Source: Comamonas testosteroni (GTDB lineage: Bacteria > Pseudomonadota > Gammaproteobacteria > Burkholderiales > Burkholderiaceae_C). Taken from it: a stretch of DNA of 64,000 nucleotides. The notes under the pieces are model-generated. The model was given only the letters and a program-made list of their open reading frames with translations. It searched no databases and was not told the DNA's origin. How positions within the stretch are numbered: position 1 is the stretch's first letter; the number at the start of each line of letters is the position of its first letter. Below, one piece after another: positions 52,452 through 61,302 of the stretch. A program made the translations under genes and the position numbers. The stretch is taken from assembly GCF_003569915.1 (NCBI RefSeq), contig NZ_KZ984442.1:62001-126000 (forward strand), given 5' to 3'.

Positions 52452-53200
52452 CCATGCCCATGAATACGCCTCTGCTCGAACGCATCTCCACCGCCTGGGA
52501 CAGTCTTTCCACCGCATCGCCCCTGCCCTGGCTGGTGCTGACCATGGTGGTCTATCTGGGCGCCATGGCGGTCTACAAGAAAAGCGGCAGCCGACCCACG
52601 CTGATTCCCGTGTTCACCGGCGTGCTGGTGATTGTGGGGGTGCTGCTGCTGACGGGCACGCCGTACGAGACCTACCGCAGCGGCGTGGCGCTGCTGGGGC
52701 TGATGATTGGGCCAGCTACGGTCGCGCTGGCCATTCCGCTGTATGCGCAGCGCGAACGCATCAGGCAACTGTGGCTGCCGATTACCGTGGCGCTGCTGGT
52801 GGGCTGTGTGGTGGCGCTGCTGTCGGCGCTGGGCATTGCCTGGGCGTTTGGCGGTTCGGAGGCAACCTTGATTGCCGTGACCCCCAAGTCCGCCACGATT
52901 CCGATTGCCCTGCCCATGGCCGAGCGTTTTGGCGGCAAGCCATCGCTGGCCGCCGTGGCTGTGGCGATTACCGGCATCAGCGGCACCATGATGGCCCCGC
53001 TGCTGTGCCGCGTGCTGCGCCTCAAGGACCCTGCCGTGCAGGGCTTTGCGATTGGCCTCACGGCCCACGCCATTGGCACGGCGCGTGCGCTGCAGGTCAA
53101 CCCGACGACCGGTGCTTTCTCGGCACTGGCCATGGGTCTGAATGGCGTAGCCACGGCGGTGCTGATGCCAATTGTGCTGGCGCTTACGCCCCTGCTCTGA
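52448..53200 (+). CDS. lrgB: LrgB/CidB-family membrane protein
   Basis: 250 aa, about six membrane helices. TPKSATIPIALPMAERFGG and GISGTMMAPLLCRVLR, FAIGLTAHAIGTARAL are family signatures. Partner of lrgA in one transcript (overlap ATGA). ATG 52454 is also possible. Confidence 0.92.
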   Translation: MTMPMNTPLLERISTAWDSLSTASPLPWLVLTMVVYLGAMAVYKKSGSRPTLIPVFTGVLVIVGVLLLTGTPYETYRSGVALLGLMIGPATVALAIPLYAQRERIRQLWLPITVALLVGCVVALLSALGIAWAFGGSEATLIAVTPKSATIPIALPMAERFGGKPSLAAVAVAITGISGTMMAPLLCRVLRLKDPAVQGFAIGLTAHAIGTARALQVNPTTGAFSALAMGLNGVATAVLMPIVLALTPLL

Positions 53201-53215
53201 ATACCTGCTTTACTA

Positions 53216-53268
53216 TATTTTTAGTAGCTAATAGCCTATATAAATTAAGGACTAGAAGGTAAAAAGAC
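53216..53268. repeat. Dispersed extragenic repeat between convergent genes
   Basis: AT-rich: TTTTTAGTAGCTAATAGCC, TATATAAATT, AAGGACTAGAAGG, TAAAAAG. Similar in layout to 6931-6982. Between convergent lrgB and the EamA gene it may act as a two-way terminator. Confidence 0.5.
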
Positions 53269-54183
53269 TCAATTTTTCTGCCTTCGATACGCCCAGACCG
53301 CCCCCAGAATCATCACCATGCCCAGTGCCTGCAAGGGCGCGGGGCGGTGACCAAACCACAGCAGGTCTACCAGCAAGGCCACCACGGGGTAGATAAAGGA
53401 CAGGCCTGCAATGGCCTGCGCGCTCAGGCGCTGAAAGGCGGCGTACATCAGCGTGTACATCAGCGCCGTATGCACCAGGCCCAGCACAGCCACGGCTCCC
53501 CAGGCCTTGAACGTGAACTCGGCCTGCGCCACCAGTTGCCTGGCAGGCCATGCCAGCGCCAGCGCACCGATCAGCATCTGCAGCATGGCGATCTGCGCCG
53601 GGGCCAGTCTTTGCAAGCGCTGCGTGGCCAGCGTCGCCACCGCATACAGCGTGGCTGCGCCCAGCGCCAGCAGCACGCCCGTCCAGGATGCAGCGCCGGA
53701 ATGCTCAAGCAGCCCGCTGCTCAAAGCCACGCCCAGCAACGCCAGTAGCAACCACGGCAGCTTGCGCACAGGCAGTTTCTCGGTGCGCAGCAGGGCCGCC
53801 AGCAAGAGCAGGATAAAGGGCTGCACGTGATAGACCACGGTGGCCACGGCAATCGCGCTATAGCGATAGGCCGTGAACAAACCCACCCAGTTAAGCACCA
53901 GCGCCAGCCCGCCCACGGCCAGCCACCAAGCCTCGTGGCGCTCAGGCCTGCGCCACTGGCCTGACACTGCCACCCACGTAGCCAGCCCGGCCGCGCCCAG
54001 CAGGCAGCGCAGCCAGACGACGAGCAGCACAGGCAAGCCGCTTTCCACCACCAGCAGGCCGATGGTGCCAGACAGTGCCATGGCCAGCACCATGCGCCAG
54101 GTGCCTGCAAATGTGGGGGACAAAGACGGCTGCGCCGCGTCTGTCGCTGCGGACATGGGAAGTGATTTGTTCATGCCCTCCAT
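53269..54183 (-). CDS. EamA-family (DMT) transporter
   Basis: 304 aa with ten predicted membrane helices in two EamA repeats: LRCLLGAAGLATW...AYRYSAIAVATVVYHVQPF in the first, ATLYAVATLATQRL...ALMYTLMYAAFQRLSAQAIAGLSFIYPVVA in the second. Exports metabolites or amino acids; substrate unknown. An ATG 9 bp later (54174) is possible. Divergent from a LysR gene, which probably controls it. Confidence 0.9.
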   Translation of the reverse strand: MEGMNKSLPMSAATDAAQPSLSPTFAGTWRMVLAMALSGTIGLLVVESGLPVLLVVWLRCLLGAAGLATWVAVSGQWRRPERHEAWWLAVGGLALVLNWVGLFTAYRYSAIAVATVVYHVQPFILLLLAALLRTEKLPVRKLPWLLLALLGVALSSGLLEHSGAASWTGVLLALGAATLYAVATLATQRLQRLAPAQIAMLQMLIGALALAWPARQLVAQAEFTFKAWGAVAVLGLVHTALMYTLMYAAFQRLSAQAIAGLSFIYPVVALLVDLLWFGHRPAPLQALGMVMILGAVWAYRRQKN

Positions 54184-54262
54184 GCTCCGCTACGCACTTC
54201 AACGCATCAATCCATCTTCATTCCATTTACTATTGCATTGAATTCAACAATTAACGCCAACC

Positions 54263-55216
54263 ATGACTACCGAGCCGCTGCTGGTGAGCGAAATGCTGGT
54301 CTTTGCCAAGGTGGTGGAGCTGCGCAGCTTTGCCGCCGCCGCGCGCCAGCTGGGTTTGACGACTTCGGCCGTCAGCCGCAGCGTGGGGCGGCTGGAGGCT
54401 TTCTGGGGCGTGCGCCTGCTCAACCGCACCACGCGGTCCCTGTCGCTGACCGAGCTGGGGGCCGAGGTCTATGCGGGCTGCGCCCAGCTCACCGCGACGG
54501 CGCGCGATGTTCATGCCACGGCGGGCCACTATGCGGACACCCCGCGCGGCACGGTGCGCATCACCGCGCCCGTGGTGTTTGGCGATAGCTGGCTGGCTGC
54601 GCAACTGCCCGGCTTTCGCCAGCGCTGGCCCGATGTGCAGCTGAGCGTCAGCCTCAGCGACCATGCGCTGGACCTGACCGAGCAAGGGCTGGATCTGGCC
54701 ATACGCATCACTACCGCGCAGCAACTGCCGCCCGCCATGGTGGCCAGAGCGCTGCGGCCCGTGCGCTATATCGCCGTAGCTACGCCGCAATATCTGCACG
54801 ATCTGCAAATGCATCTGGGCGCAGCGCTTGAGCACCCGGCGCAGTTGCAGATGCTGGCGGACTCAGGCCGTGCGCAGTGCATTGCGCTTGGTTATGGCGG
54901 CTTTCAGAACCGCATGCTGTGGCAGCAAGGCGCTGAACAGATCGAGCTGGAGCTGCCCTGCCCCATCCACATGGCCAGCAGCACCGGCATTCTGAGTCTG
55001 GCTCTGCAGCACCAGGGTGTGGGCCTGATGGCGGACTTTGCCGCCGCCGCATCGCTGACCAGCGGCGCGCTGCTGCAACTGCTGCCGGGCTGGGCGCTGG
55101 CGGGCAGCTATGGCCCGCGCATGGCTTATGCGCTGTACCAGCCCTCGCGCCATGTGCCGCTCAAGGTGCGGGCCTTGATTGACCATCTGGTGGAGGCCGG
55201 TCAAGCCAGCCTGTGA
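54263..55216 (+). CDS. LysR-family transcriptional regulator
   Basis: 317 aa. N-terminal HTH (LRSFAAAARQLGLTTSAVSRSVGRLE, about 21-46) and a substrate-binding domain of the DsdA/YafC-like subgroup (GTVRITAPVVFGDSWLAAQLPGF). Divergent from the EamA transporter over an 79-bp AT-rich gap, so likely its regulator. Confidence 0.92.
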   Translation: MTTEPLLVSEMLVFAKVVELRSFAAAARQLGLTTSAVSRSVGRLEAFWGVRLLNRTTRSLSLTELGAEVYAGCAQLTATARDVHATAGHYADTPRGTVRITAPVVFGDSWLAAQLPGFRQRWPDVQLSVSLSDHALDLTEQGLDLAIRITTAQQLPPAMVARALRPVRYIAVATPQYLHDLQMHLGAALEHPAQLQMLADSGRAQCIALGYGGFQNRMLWQQGAEQIELELPCPIHMASSTGILSLALQHQGVGLMADFAAAASLTSGALLQLLPGWALAGSYGPRMAYALYQPSRHVPLKVRALIDHLVEAGQASL

Positions 55217-55229
55217 GGCATGCCAAGGA

Positions 55230-55510
55230 TTTCCCCACAGAATCGCTACAAGCTTGTGGACAAGGCGGACGGGGTACTTGGATAAGCAGGCTAAGTGCTT
55301 GTCACAGCTACCATTTGCAATGTGCGCTTAATTTTTAGGCAACCCACGAAATCCGGCGCAAATCGCAGCCCACTTCGCGGCCCACTTCGCATTTCATAGC
55401 AACCTGCGCACTGTCCATCCGGACTGCGAGGCAGTTCTCCCCATTAAACCGCTACAAGCTTGTGGACAAGCTCGCCTCAGCACCTGAATAAGCGACCTAA
55501 GCCATTGTTC
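55230..55510. repeat. Duplicated element with DnaA-box-like core
   Basis: In the 346-bp gene-free gap between the LysR gene and tenA. CGCTACAAGCTTGTGGACAA occurs at 55244-55263 and again at 55450-55469, with looser similarity over about 70 bp (GGATAAGCAGGCTAAG versus GAATAAGCGACCTAAG). TTGTCCACA on the minus strand differs from the DnaA box TTATCCACA by one base. Short CCCACTTCGC direct repeats lie between. No gene seen. Confidence 0.6.
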
Positions 55511-55562
55511 CTCAAAGAAAATTCCATGCCTGCTTAAAAATTAATCAGGCATGGACTGCCAC

Positions 55563-56234
55563 CTACTCCAGCGCGCCCTGCCATTGGTCGAGGCGATAGG
55601 CGCTGTCCCAGAACATCCACTCCAGCCGCGCCGCATCACGGTAGGCGGCATACATGGCTGCACGTGTGGCTTCGCTCGCATCGGTGGCCAGCCGGTCCAC
55701 CGTGGCGCAGACGCCGCGCACGGCGGCGTGGAATTCTTCGCTGGCATAGGTATCGACCCAGGCCTGATAAGGGTTGTCTTGGGCCGAGCGCGCATGGATA
55801 TCACGCCCCACTTCGGCATAAATCCAGAAGCACGGCAGCAGCGCAGCCACGGTGACCGGGTAAGGCGCGCTCCAGGCCGTGGCGACCAGAAAGTTCGTGT
55901 AGTGGTGGCAGGCCGGTGTGAGCGGCGTGGCGGCAAACTGCTCGGCGCTGATGCCAAAGTCCCTCATGAATCCGCCATGCAGGCTGCGCTCGACCACCAC
56001 GGCTTCGTTGGCCGCATTGGCAAACTGCACCACGCCCTCGGCGTTATCGGACTTGGCCGCCGTCACCGCCAGTGCGCGGCCATAGGCGACGAGGTAGTGC
56101 GCGTCCTGAATCATGTAGTGGCAAAAGCGCTCGCGGCTGAGCGTGCCTGCGGCCAGTTCCTGATTGAAAGGCTGCTCCAGCGTGCTTTGAAACAGCGCCT
56201 TGTTGGCATCCCACAGGTTTTGACTGAATGACAT
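55563..56234 (-). CDS. tenA: TenA-family aminopyrimidine aminohydrolase (thiaminase II)
   Basis: 223 aa from ATG 56234 (GAAGAG upstream). Salvages thiamine breakdown products to HMP. LLPCFWIYAEVG contains the catalytic Cys, YASEEFHAAV and the C-terminal RLEWMFWDSAY the active-site Glu residues. No TPP riboswitch (THI box) was seen upstream. Confidence 0.92.
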   Translation of the reverse strand: MSFSQNLWDANKALFQSTLEQPFNQELAAGTLSRERFCHYMIQDAHYLVAYGRALAVTAAKSDNAEGVVQFANAANEAVVVERSLHGGFMRDFGISAEQFAATPLTPACHHYTNFLVATAWSAPYPVTVAALLPCFWIYAEVGRDIHARSAQDNPYQAWVDTYASEEFHAAVRGVCATVDRLATDASEATRAAMYAAYRDAARLEWMFWDSAYRLDQWQGALE

Positions 56235-56349
56235 GGCGAACACTCTTCACTATAAAAATTCATAGCAGTCAGCCTATTGACTGACTGAACAATCGGTCAT
56301 TCTGGTTCAAATTTCTGGCCTCAAACCAGTGGAGCAGATCACTGCAAGG

Positions 56350-57309
56350 TCATTGCTGTTTTGCAGTGGCAGACGGGTTCTGCGCCCGGCCCTGCAGCCA
56401 GTGGCTGAAGACCTTGAGCGCTGGTGATGGCTGCGCATCAGCAGCCAGCTCTGGCGTGACCAGGTAGTAGCTGCGGTTGCCGCGCAGCGGCTGCGGGCAG
56501 GCAATGATGAGGTCGCCGCGCGCCAGTTCCTGCTCAATCAGCATGGGCGGCACCAGCGCCACGCCCAGGCCCTGGCTGGCGGCCACGGCCAGCATGGAAA
56601 AAAGCTCCAGCCGCATGCCGTCCAGCGCGCGCGGCGCATCCACGCCCATGGCGTCAAACCATTGCCGCCAGCCTTGCGGACGCGTGCTTTGCTGCAGCAG
56701 CGGCATCTGGGCAATCACCTCCGGCCCCACGGGCAGCCAGGCCCGGCCCAGGTCGCGTTGCTGAGCTGTGGCCAGCAGTTGCGGGCTGCATACAGGCACG
56801 ACTTCCTCATCCATCAGCCACAGCGCCTGCACGCCGGGCCAGCGCGTGACCTGCTCGCGCGTACCAGCCCACAGCGCAGCGTCAAACACGGTGTCGGCAA
56901 ACAGAAATGGCCGGGTCTGCACATCGATATGCACGGTGATTTCGGGGTGCTCTTTGGCCAGTTGCGGCAGGCGCGGCAGCAGCCAGCGCGTGGCGAACGT
57001 GGGCACGGCTGCGAGGTTGATGGGCCCGCCCTCGCCTTGGTGGCTCATCAGGTCCAGCGTGTCGCGTTCCAGCCCCTGCAGCCAGCGGCTGACCTGCTTG
57101 GCGTACTGGTGGCCTGCGTCCGTCAGCAGCACACCGTGGCGCGTGCGTTTGAACAGCGCCACGCCCACAAATTCTTCCAGCGCAATGATCTGGCGCGAGA
57201 CCGCGCTTTGCGTCAGCGACAGCTCCTGCGCGGCCTTGGTGTAGCTGATGTGGCGGGCCGCCGATTCAAAGCAGGCCAGCGCCTGGGTGGAGGGGAGAAC
57301 TCTTCGCAT
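56350..57309 (-). CDS. LysR-family regulator, probable GcdR
   Basis: 319 aa of the GcvA-like subgroup: HTH ISYTKAAQELSLTQSAVSRQIIALE (about 21-45), then effector domain. It is divergent from glutaryl-CoA dehydrogenase across a 200-bp gap. The same arrangement with gcdH and gcdG is known in Pseudomonas, where GcdR responds to glutarate; function here inferred from that. Confidence 0.88.
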   Translation of the reverse strand: MRRVLPSTQALACFESAARHISYTKAAQELSLTQSAVSRQIIALEEFVGVALFKRTRHGVLLTDAGHQYAKQVSRWLQGLERDTLDLMSHQGEGGPINLAAVPTFATRWLLPRLPQLAKEHPEITVHIDVQTRPFLFADTVFDAALWAGTREQVTRWPGVQALWLMDEEVVPVCSPQLLATAQQRDLGRAWLPVGPEVIAQMPLLQQSTRPQGWRQWFDAMGVDAPRALDGMRLELFSMLAVAASQGLGVALVPPMLIEQELARGDLIIACPQPLRGNRSYYLVTPELAADAQPSPALKVFSHWLQGRAQNPSATAKQQ

Positions 57310-57510
57310 AAATCATGGTTTCTCATGCATTAGCCCAATAAACACCAAGGAAAACCCTGATATTCAAGCTTATACATGCATTTTTCTCATTCATGGATGA
57401 TTAATCATCGTTTGCGTGCACTGACTTGCTTTCCTAATATCCGCCTCAAGCCCTCGCATTCACAAAGAAGAAGGCGCTGGCACTCAACAACCCTGCAACT
57501 GGAGATGAAC

Positions 57511-58704
57511 ATGGCACGTGGCTTTCAATGGGACGACCCCTTTCAGCTGGACCAGCAACTGACCGAAGACGAACGCATGATCCGCGACGCGGCGCATGAC
57601 TACTGCCAGGACAAGCTGATGCCCCGCGTGCAGGCCATGTTCCGCAACGAATCGGTGGACGTGTCCATCTTCCGCGAAATGGGCGAGTTGGGCCTGCTGG
57701 GCCCCACCATCCCCACGCAGTACGGCGGCGCGGGCCTGAACTATGTGAGCTACGGCCTGGTGGCGCGTGAGATCGAGCGTGTGGACTCGGGCTACCGCTC
57801 CATGGCATCCGTGCAGTCTTCTCTGGTGATGGTGCCGATCAACGAGTTCGGCACCGAAGCGCAGAAGATGAAGTACCTGCCCAAGCTGGCCTCTGGCGAG
57901 TTCATCGGCTGCTTTGGCCTGACCGAGCCTGACCACGGCTCCGACCCCGGCTCCATGGCCACCCGCGCCTACAAGGTCGATGGCGGCTACCGCCTCAAGG
58001 GCAACAAGATGTGGATCACCAACAGCCCCATCGCGGACGTGTTCGTGGTCTGGGCCAAGGAAGTGAGCGAAGACGGCCATGTGGGCGAGATTCGTGGCTT
58101 CATTCTGGACAAGGGCATGAAGGGCCTGTCCGCCCCCGCCATCCACGGCAAGGTGGGCCTGCGCGCCTCCGTCACTGGCGAGATCGTGATGGAAGACGTG
58201 TTCTGCCCCGAAGAAAACGCCTTCCCCGATGTGCGCGGCCTGAAGGGCCCGTTCACCTGCCTGAACAGCGCGCGCTTTGGCATCGCCTGGGGCGCACTGG
58301 GTGCGGCCGAGTTCTGCTGGCACACCGCCCGCCAGTACACGCTGGACCGCAAGCAGTTTGGCCGCCCTCTGGCTGCCAACCAGCTGATCCAGAAGAAACT
58401 GGCCGATATGCAGACCGAAATCACGCTGGGCCTGCAAGCCGCCCTGCGCGTGGGCCGCATGAAGGACGAGCACCAGAACGTGATCGAAGTGACGTCTCTG
58501 ATCAAGCGCAACAACTGCGGCAAGTCGCTGGACATCGCCCGCATGGCGCGCGACATGCTGGGCGGCAACGGCATCAGCGACGAGTTCGGCGTGGCGCGCC
58601 ATCTGGTGAACCTGGAAGTGGTGAATACCTATGAAGGTACGCATGACGTGCACGCGCTGATCTTGGGCCGCGCCCAGACTGGCATCGCAGCGTTTGCTAA
58701 TTAA
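57511..58704 (+). CDS. gcdH: Glutaryl-CoA dehydrogenase
   Basis: 397 aa from ATG 57511 (GGAG 7 nt upstream); the open frame extends 45 codons further. Oxidatively decarboxylates glutaryl-CoA to crotonyl-CoA, using [20 protein letters not shown] and MWITNSP bind FAD/substrate, and [20 protein letters not shown] contains the catalytic Glu and the GCD-specific ending. End step of lysine/glutarate breakdown. Confidence 0.95.
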   Translation: MARGFQWDDPFQLDQQLTEDERMIRDAAHDYCQDKLMPRVQAMFRNESVDVSIFREMGELGLLGPTIPTQYGGAGLNYVSYGLVAREIERVDSGYRSMASVQSSLVMVPINEFGTEAQKMKYLPKLASGEFIGCFGLTEPDHGSDPGSMATRAYKVDGGYRLKGNKMWITNSPIADVFVVWAKEVSEDGHVGEIRGFILDKGMKGLSAPAIHGKVGLRASVTGEIVMEDVFCPEENAFPDVRGLKGPFTCLNSARFGIAWGALGAAEFCWHTARQYTLDRKQFGRPLAANQLIQKKLADMQTEITLGLQAALRVGRMKDEHQNVIEVTSLIKRNNCGKSLDIARMARDMLGGNGISDEFGVARHLVNLEVVNTYEGTHDVHALILGRAQTGIAAFAN

Positions 58705-58705
58705 C

Positions 58706-58760
58706 TCCCCCTGAGCCGCTGCGCGGCTTCCCCCTCTCTCGCTGCGCGGGAGGGGGACGG
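58706..58760. repeat. Palindromic extragenic repeat, copy 2
   Basis: TCCCCCTGAGCCGCTGCGC, GGCTTCCCCCTCTCTC, then GCGGGAGGGGG. Same core as 13504-13541 in the opposite orientation; can fold after gcdH. A GTATGGGTT/AACCCATAC inverted repeat follows at 58836-58872. Confidence 0.75.
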
Positions 58761-58918
58761 CAGCTTCGCCGCGAGGCGGCTCTTGCTTGCTGCCCTGACC
58801 TCGGGGCCATGACGGAGATCAGGTGTCGCTTGATTGGTATGGGTTTTAAGGCTTTTGACTTCAGAACCCATACAAATACAGCGCTAGCCGCTTCACTTTT
58901 CATAGTTTGCTGACTGAT

Positions 58919-60169
58919 ATGAAACCTTCCACATCGACTTCTGCAGGCGCGTTGAACGGCATCAAGGTGCTGGATCTGTCCCGTGTGCTGGCCGGTCCCT
59001 GGGCCACGCAGATGCTGGCCGATCTGGGCGCCGATGTAGTGAAGGTGGAGCGCCCTGTGGCCGGTGACGACACGCGGCACTGGGGGCCTCCGTTTTTGAA
59101 GGACGACGCGGGCAACGATACGCGGGAAGCCAGCTATTTCACGGCCTGCAATCGCAACAAGCGCAGCATTACCGTGGACATGGCCCACCCCGAAGGTCAA
59201 GCCCTGCTGCGCAAGATGGCGGCCGAGGCCGATGTGGTGGTCGAGAACTTCAAGACCGGTGGTCTGGCGCAATATGGGCTGGACTATGCCAGTCTCAAAA
59301 CGCTGAACCCGCGCCTGATTTACTGCTCCATCACCGGCTTTGGTCAGGATGGTCCCTATGCCGAGCGCGCAGGCTATGACCTGATGGTGCAGGCCATGTG
59401 CGGGCTGATGAGCATTACCGGCCATGCCGATGGCCAGCCCGGCGGCGGCCCTTTGAAGGTGGGCGTGGCGGTGATCGATGTGTTCACGGGCCTGTATGCC
59501 AGCAATGCCATTCTGGCCGCGCTCAATGCACGCCACTCCACGGGTGAAGGCCAGTACATCGACATGGCGCTGCTCGACGTGGGCATGGCCGTGCTGGCCA
59601 ATCAGGCTGCGGGCTTTCTGGCGACCGGCAAGGCCCCGGGGCGGGCAGGCAATATCCACCCCAGCCTCGCGCCGTATCAGGACTTTGCAACGCTGGACGG
59701 CAATGTGCTGCTGGCCATTGGCAATGACGGCCAGTTCGCGCGCTTTTGCGCAGCGATCGGCCAGGACGGCTGGGCGCAGGACGCACGCTTTGCCACCAAC
59801 ACCGCCCGCGTGCACAACCGCGCCGCGCTGCTGGGCCTGATGCAGCCAGTGATGCTCACGCGCCGCAGCGCCGACTGGATTGCGCTGCTCGAAGACAAGG
59901 CCGTGCCCTGCGGCCCCATCAACACCATTGCCCAGGCGTTTGAGGACCCACAGGTCCAGGCCCGGGGCATTCGCAAACAACTGCCGTCTACCGCAGGCCA
60001 TGGCATCAGCGCCATCGCCACCGTGGCCAGCCCCATGCGGCTGTCTGCCACACCCGTCACCTACCGCAGTGCTCCGCCTGCTCTGGGCCAGCACACGGAC
60101 GAGGTGCTGCTGGAGCTGGGCTTTGCCCCTTCCGATCTGGTGCTGATGCGGGAGCGCGGCGTGATCTGA
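58919..60169 (+). CDS. Family III CoA-transferase, probable succinyl-CoA:glutarate CoA-transferase
   Basis: 416 aa. CaiB/BaiF fold: GIKVLDLSRVLAGPWATQMLADLGADVVKVE at the N-terminus and the catalytic Asp in GYDLMVQAMCGLMSITG. Next to gcdH, this is the GcdG type that activates glutarate. No strong ribosome binding site; TTG 58907 in frame. The 214-bp gap from gcdH contains repeats and perhaps a separate promoter. Confidence 0.88.
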   Translation: MKPSTSTSAGALNGIKVLDLSRVLAGPWATQMLADLGADVVKVERPVAGDDTRHWGPPFLKDDAGNDTREASYFTACNRNKRSITVDMAHPEGQALLRKMAAEADVVVENFKTGGLAQYGLDYASLKTLNPRLIYCSITGFGQDGPYAERAGYDLMVQAMCGLMSITGHADGQPGGGPLKVGVAVIDVFTGLYASNAILAALNARHSTGEGQYIDMALLDVGMAVLANQAAGFLATGKAPGRAGNIHPSLAPYQDFATLDGNVLLAIGNDGQFARFCAAIGQDGWAQDARFATNTARVHNRAALLGLMQPVMLTRRSADWIALLEDKAVPCGPINTIAQAFEDPQVQARGIRKQLPSTAGHGISAIATVASPMRLSATPVTYRSAPPALGQHTDEVLLELGFAPSDLVLMRERGVI

Positions 60170-60242
60170 CACCCTTTTTACTCGGGCAGAGCGCGGCGCA
60201 GACCAGCGCCTGCCTTTTACACACCACCCCAAGGAGACAAGC

Positions 60243-61211
60243 ATGTTCAAGTTCACCGCTACCGTCGTGGCCGCAGTTGCCCTGTGCGGCGCAGCCCATG
60301 CGCAAAGCAACTACCCCACCAAGCCCATCAGACTGCTGGTGCCCTTTGCCGCCGGCGGCACCACCGACCTGATCGCCCGCATCGTGGCCGAGCCACTGAG
60401 CCGCGAGCTGGGTCAGCCCGTGGTGGTGGAAAACAAGGGCGGTGGCGGGGGCAGCATTGGCGCTGCAGAAACCGCACGCGCCCAGCCCGATGGCTACAAC
60501 CTGGGCATTGCCACCGTATCCACCACCGCCACCAACCCGGCCATCAACCCCAAGATTCCGTACAACGTGGCCACCGACTTCACGCCCATCGTGAACATTG
60601 CCGCCACGCCCAACATCATTGCGGCCAACCCCAAGTTCGCGGGCAAGGACTACAAGGCGTTCCTCGACGAAATCAAGAAGAACCCCGGCAAGTACTCCTA
60701 TGCATCGCCTGGTCTGGGCTCCATCACGCACTTGATGATGGAAATGTTCAAGCTGGAGACCAAGACCGAAATGACCCACGTGCCCTATCGCGGATCGGGC
60801 CCTGCGCTCAATGACACCGTGGCCGGTCAGGTGCCGCTGATTTTTGACAACCTGCCCTCCACCCTGCCCTTTGTGAAGGAAAAGCGCCTCACCGCCCTGG
60901 TCGTGGCCGCGCCCCAGCGCGTGGCGGCCCTGCCCGATGTACCCACCTTCAAGGAAGTCGGCCTGCCCCAGGTCAACCGCATGGCGTACTACGGCATCGT
61001 CGGCCCCAAGAACCTGCCCAAGGAAGTGGTGGCCAAGATCAACGCCGCCGTGCGCAAGGCCGTGCAGGACCCGAACGTGAAAAAGCGCATCGAGGAAAGC
61101 GGCTCCATCATCATGGCTGACACGCCTGAAGCCTTTGCCAAGCAGATGGCCGAAGAGCTGGCCGTCTACAAGAACGTGGTGCAAAAGCAGAACCTGAAGA
61201 TGGAAGAGTAA
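60243..61211 (+). CDS. Bug/TctC-family periplasmic solute-binding protein
   Basis: 322 aa. Signal peptide MFKFTATVVAAVALCGAAHA, then YPTKPIRLLVPFAAGGTTDLIAR and GSIGAAETARAQPDGYNLGI, hallmarks of the family expanded in Burkholderiales. Strong AAGGAG upstream. Following gcdH-gcdG it may bind glutarate or a related dicarboxylate (inference). No TctA/TctB membrane genes are adjacent. Confidence 0.92.
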   Translation: MFKFTATVVAAVALCGAAHAQSNYPTKPIRLLVPFAAGGTTDLIARIVAEPLSRELGQPVVVENKGGGGGSIGAAETARAQPDGYNLGIATVSTTATNPAINPKIPYNVATDFTPIVNIAATPNIIAANPKFAGKDYKAFLDEIKKNPGKYSYASPGLGSITHLMMEMFKLETKTEMTHVPYRGSGPALNDTVAGQVPLIFDNLPSTLPFVKEKRLTALVVAAPQRVAALPDVPTFKEVGLPQVNRMAYYGIVGPKNLPKEVVAKINAAVRKAVQDPNVKKRIEESGSIIMADTPEAFAKQMAEELAVYKNVVQKQNLKMEE

Positions 61212-61228
61212 GCCTCATCTGAGCCATG

Positions 61229-61256
61229 AAAAAATCCCCGCGCTGCGGGGATTTTT
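61229..61256 (+). terminator. Terminator of the glutarate gene run
   Basis: AAAAATCCCCGC, GCT, GCGGGGATTTTT, 18 bp after the stop. Nearly symmetrical, so could also end the opposing porin transcript. Confidence 0.9.
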
Positions 61257-61302
61257 GTTGGTGCATCCATGCACAGGCGCAGTGCGCGCGCCGCGCCAGT
61301 GC

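Noticed and set aside
56235-56349. Possible TPP riboswitch upstream of tenA
   Set aside because: No THI-box consensus was seen on the minus strand upstream of tenA (about 56235-56340).
60057-61184. 375-codon antisense frame across the Bug gene
   Set aside because: Gly/His-rich shadow of the signal-peptide-bearing plus-strand gene.
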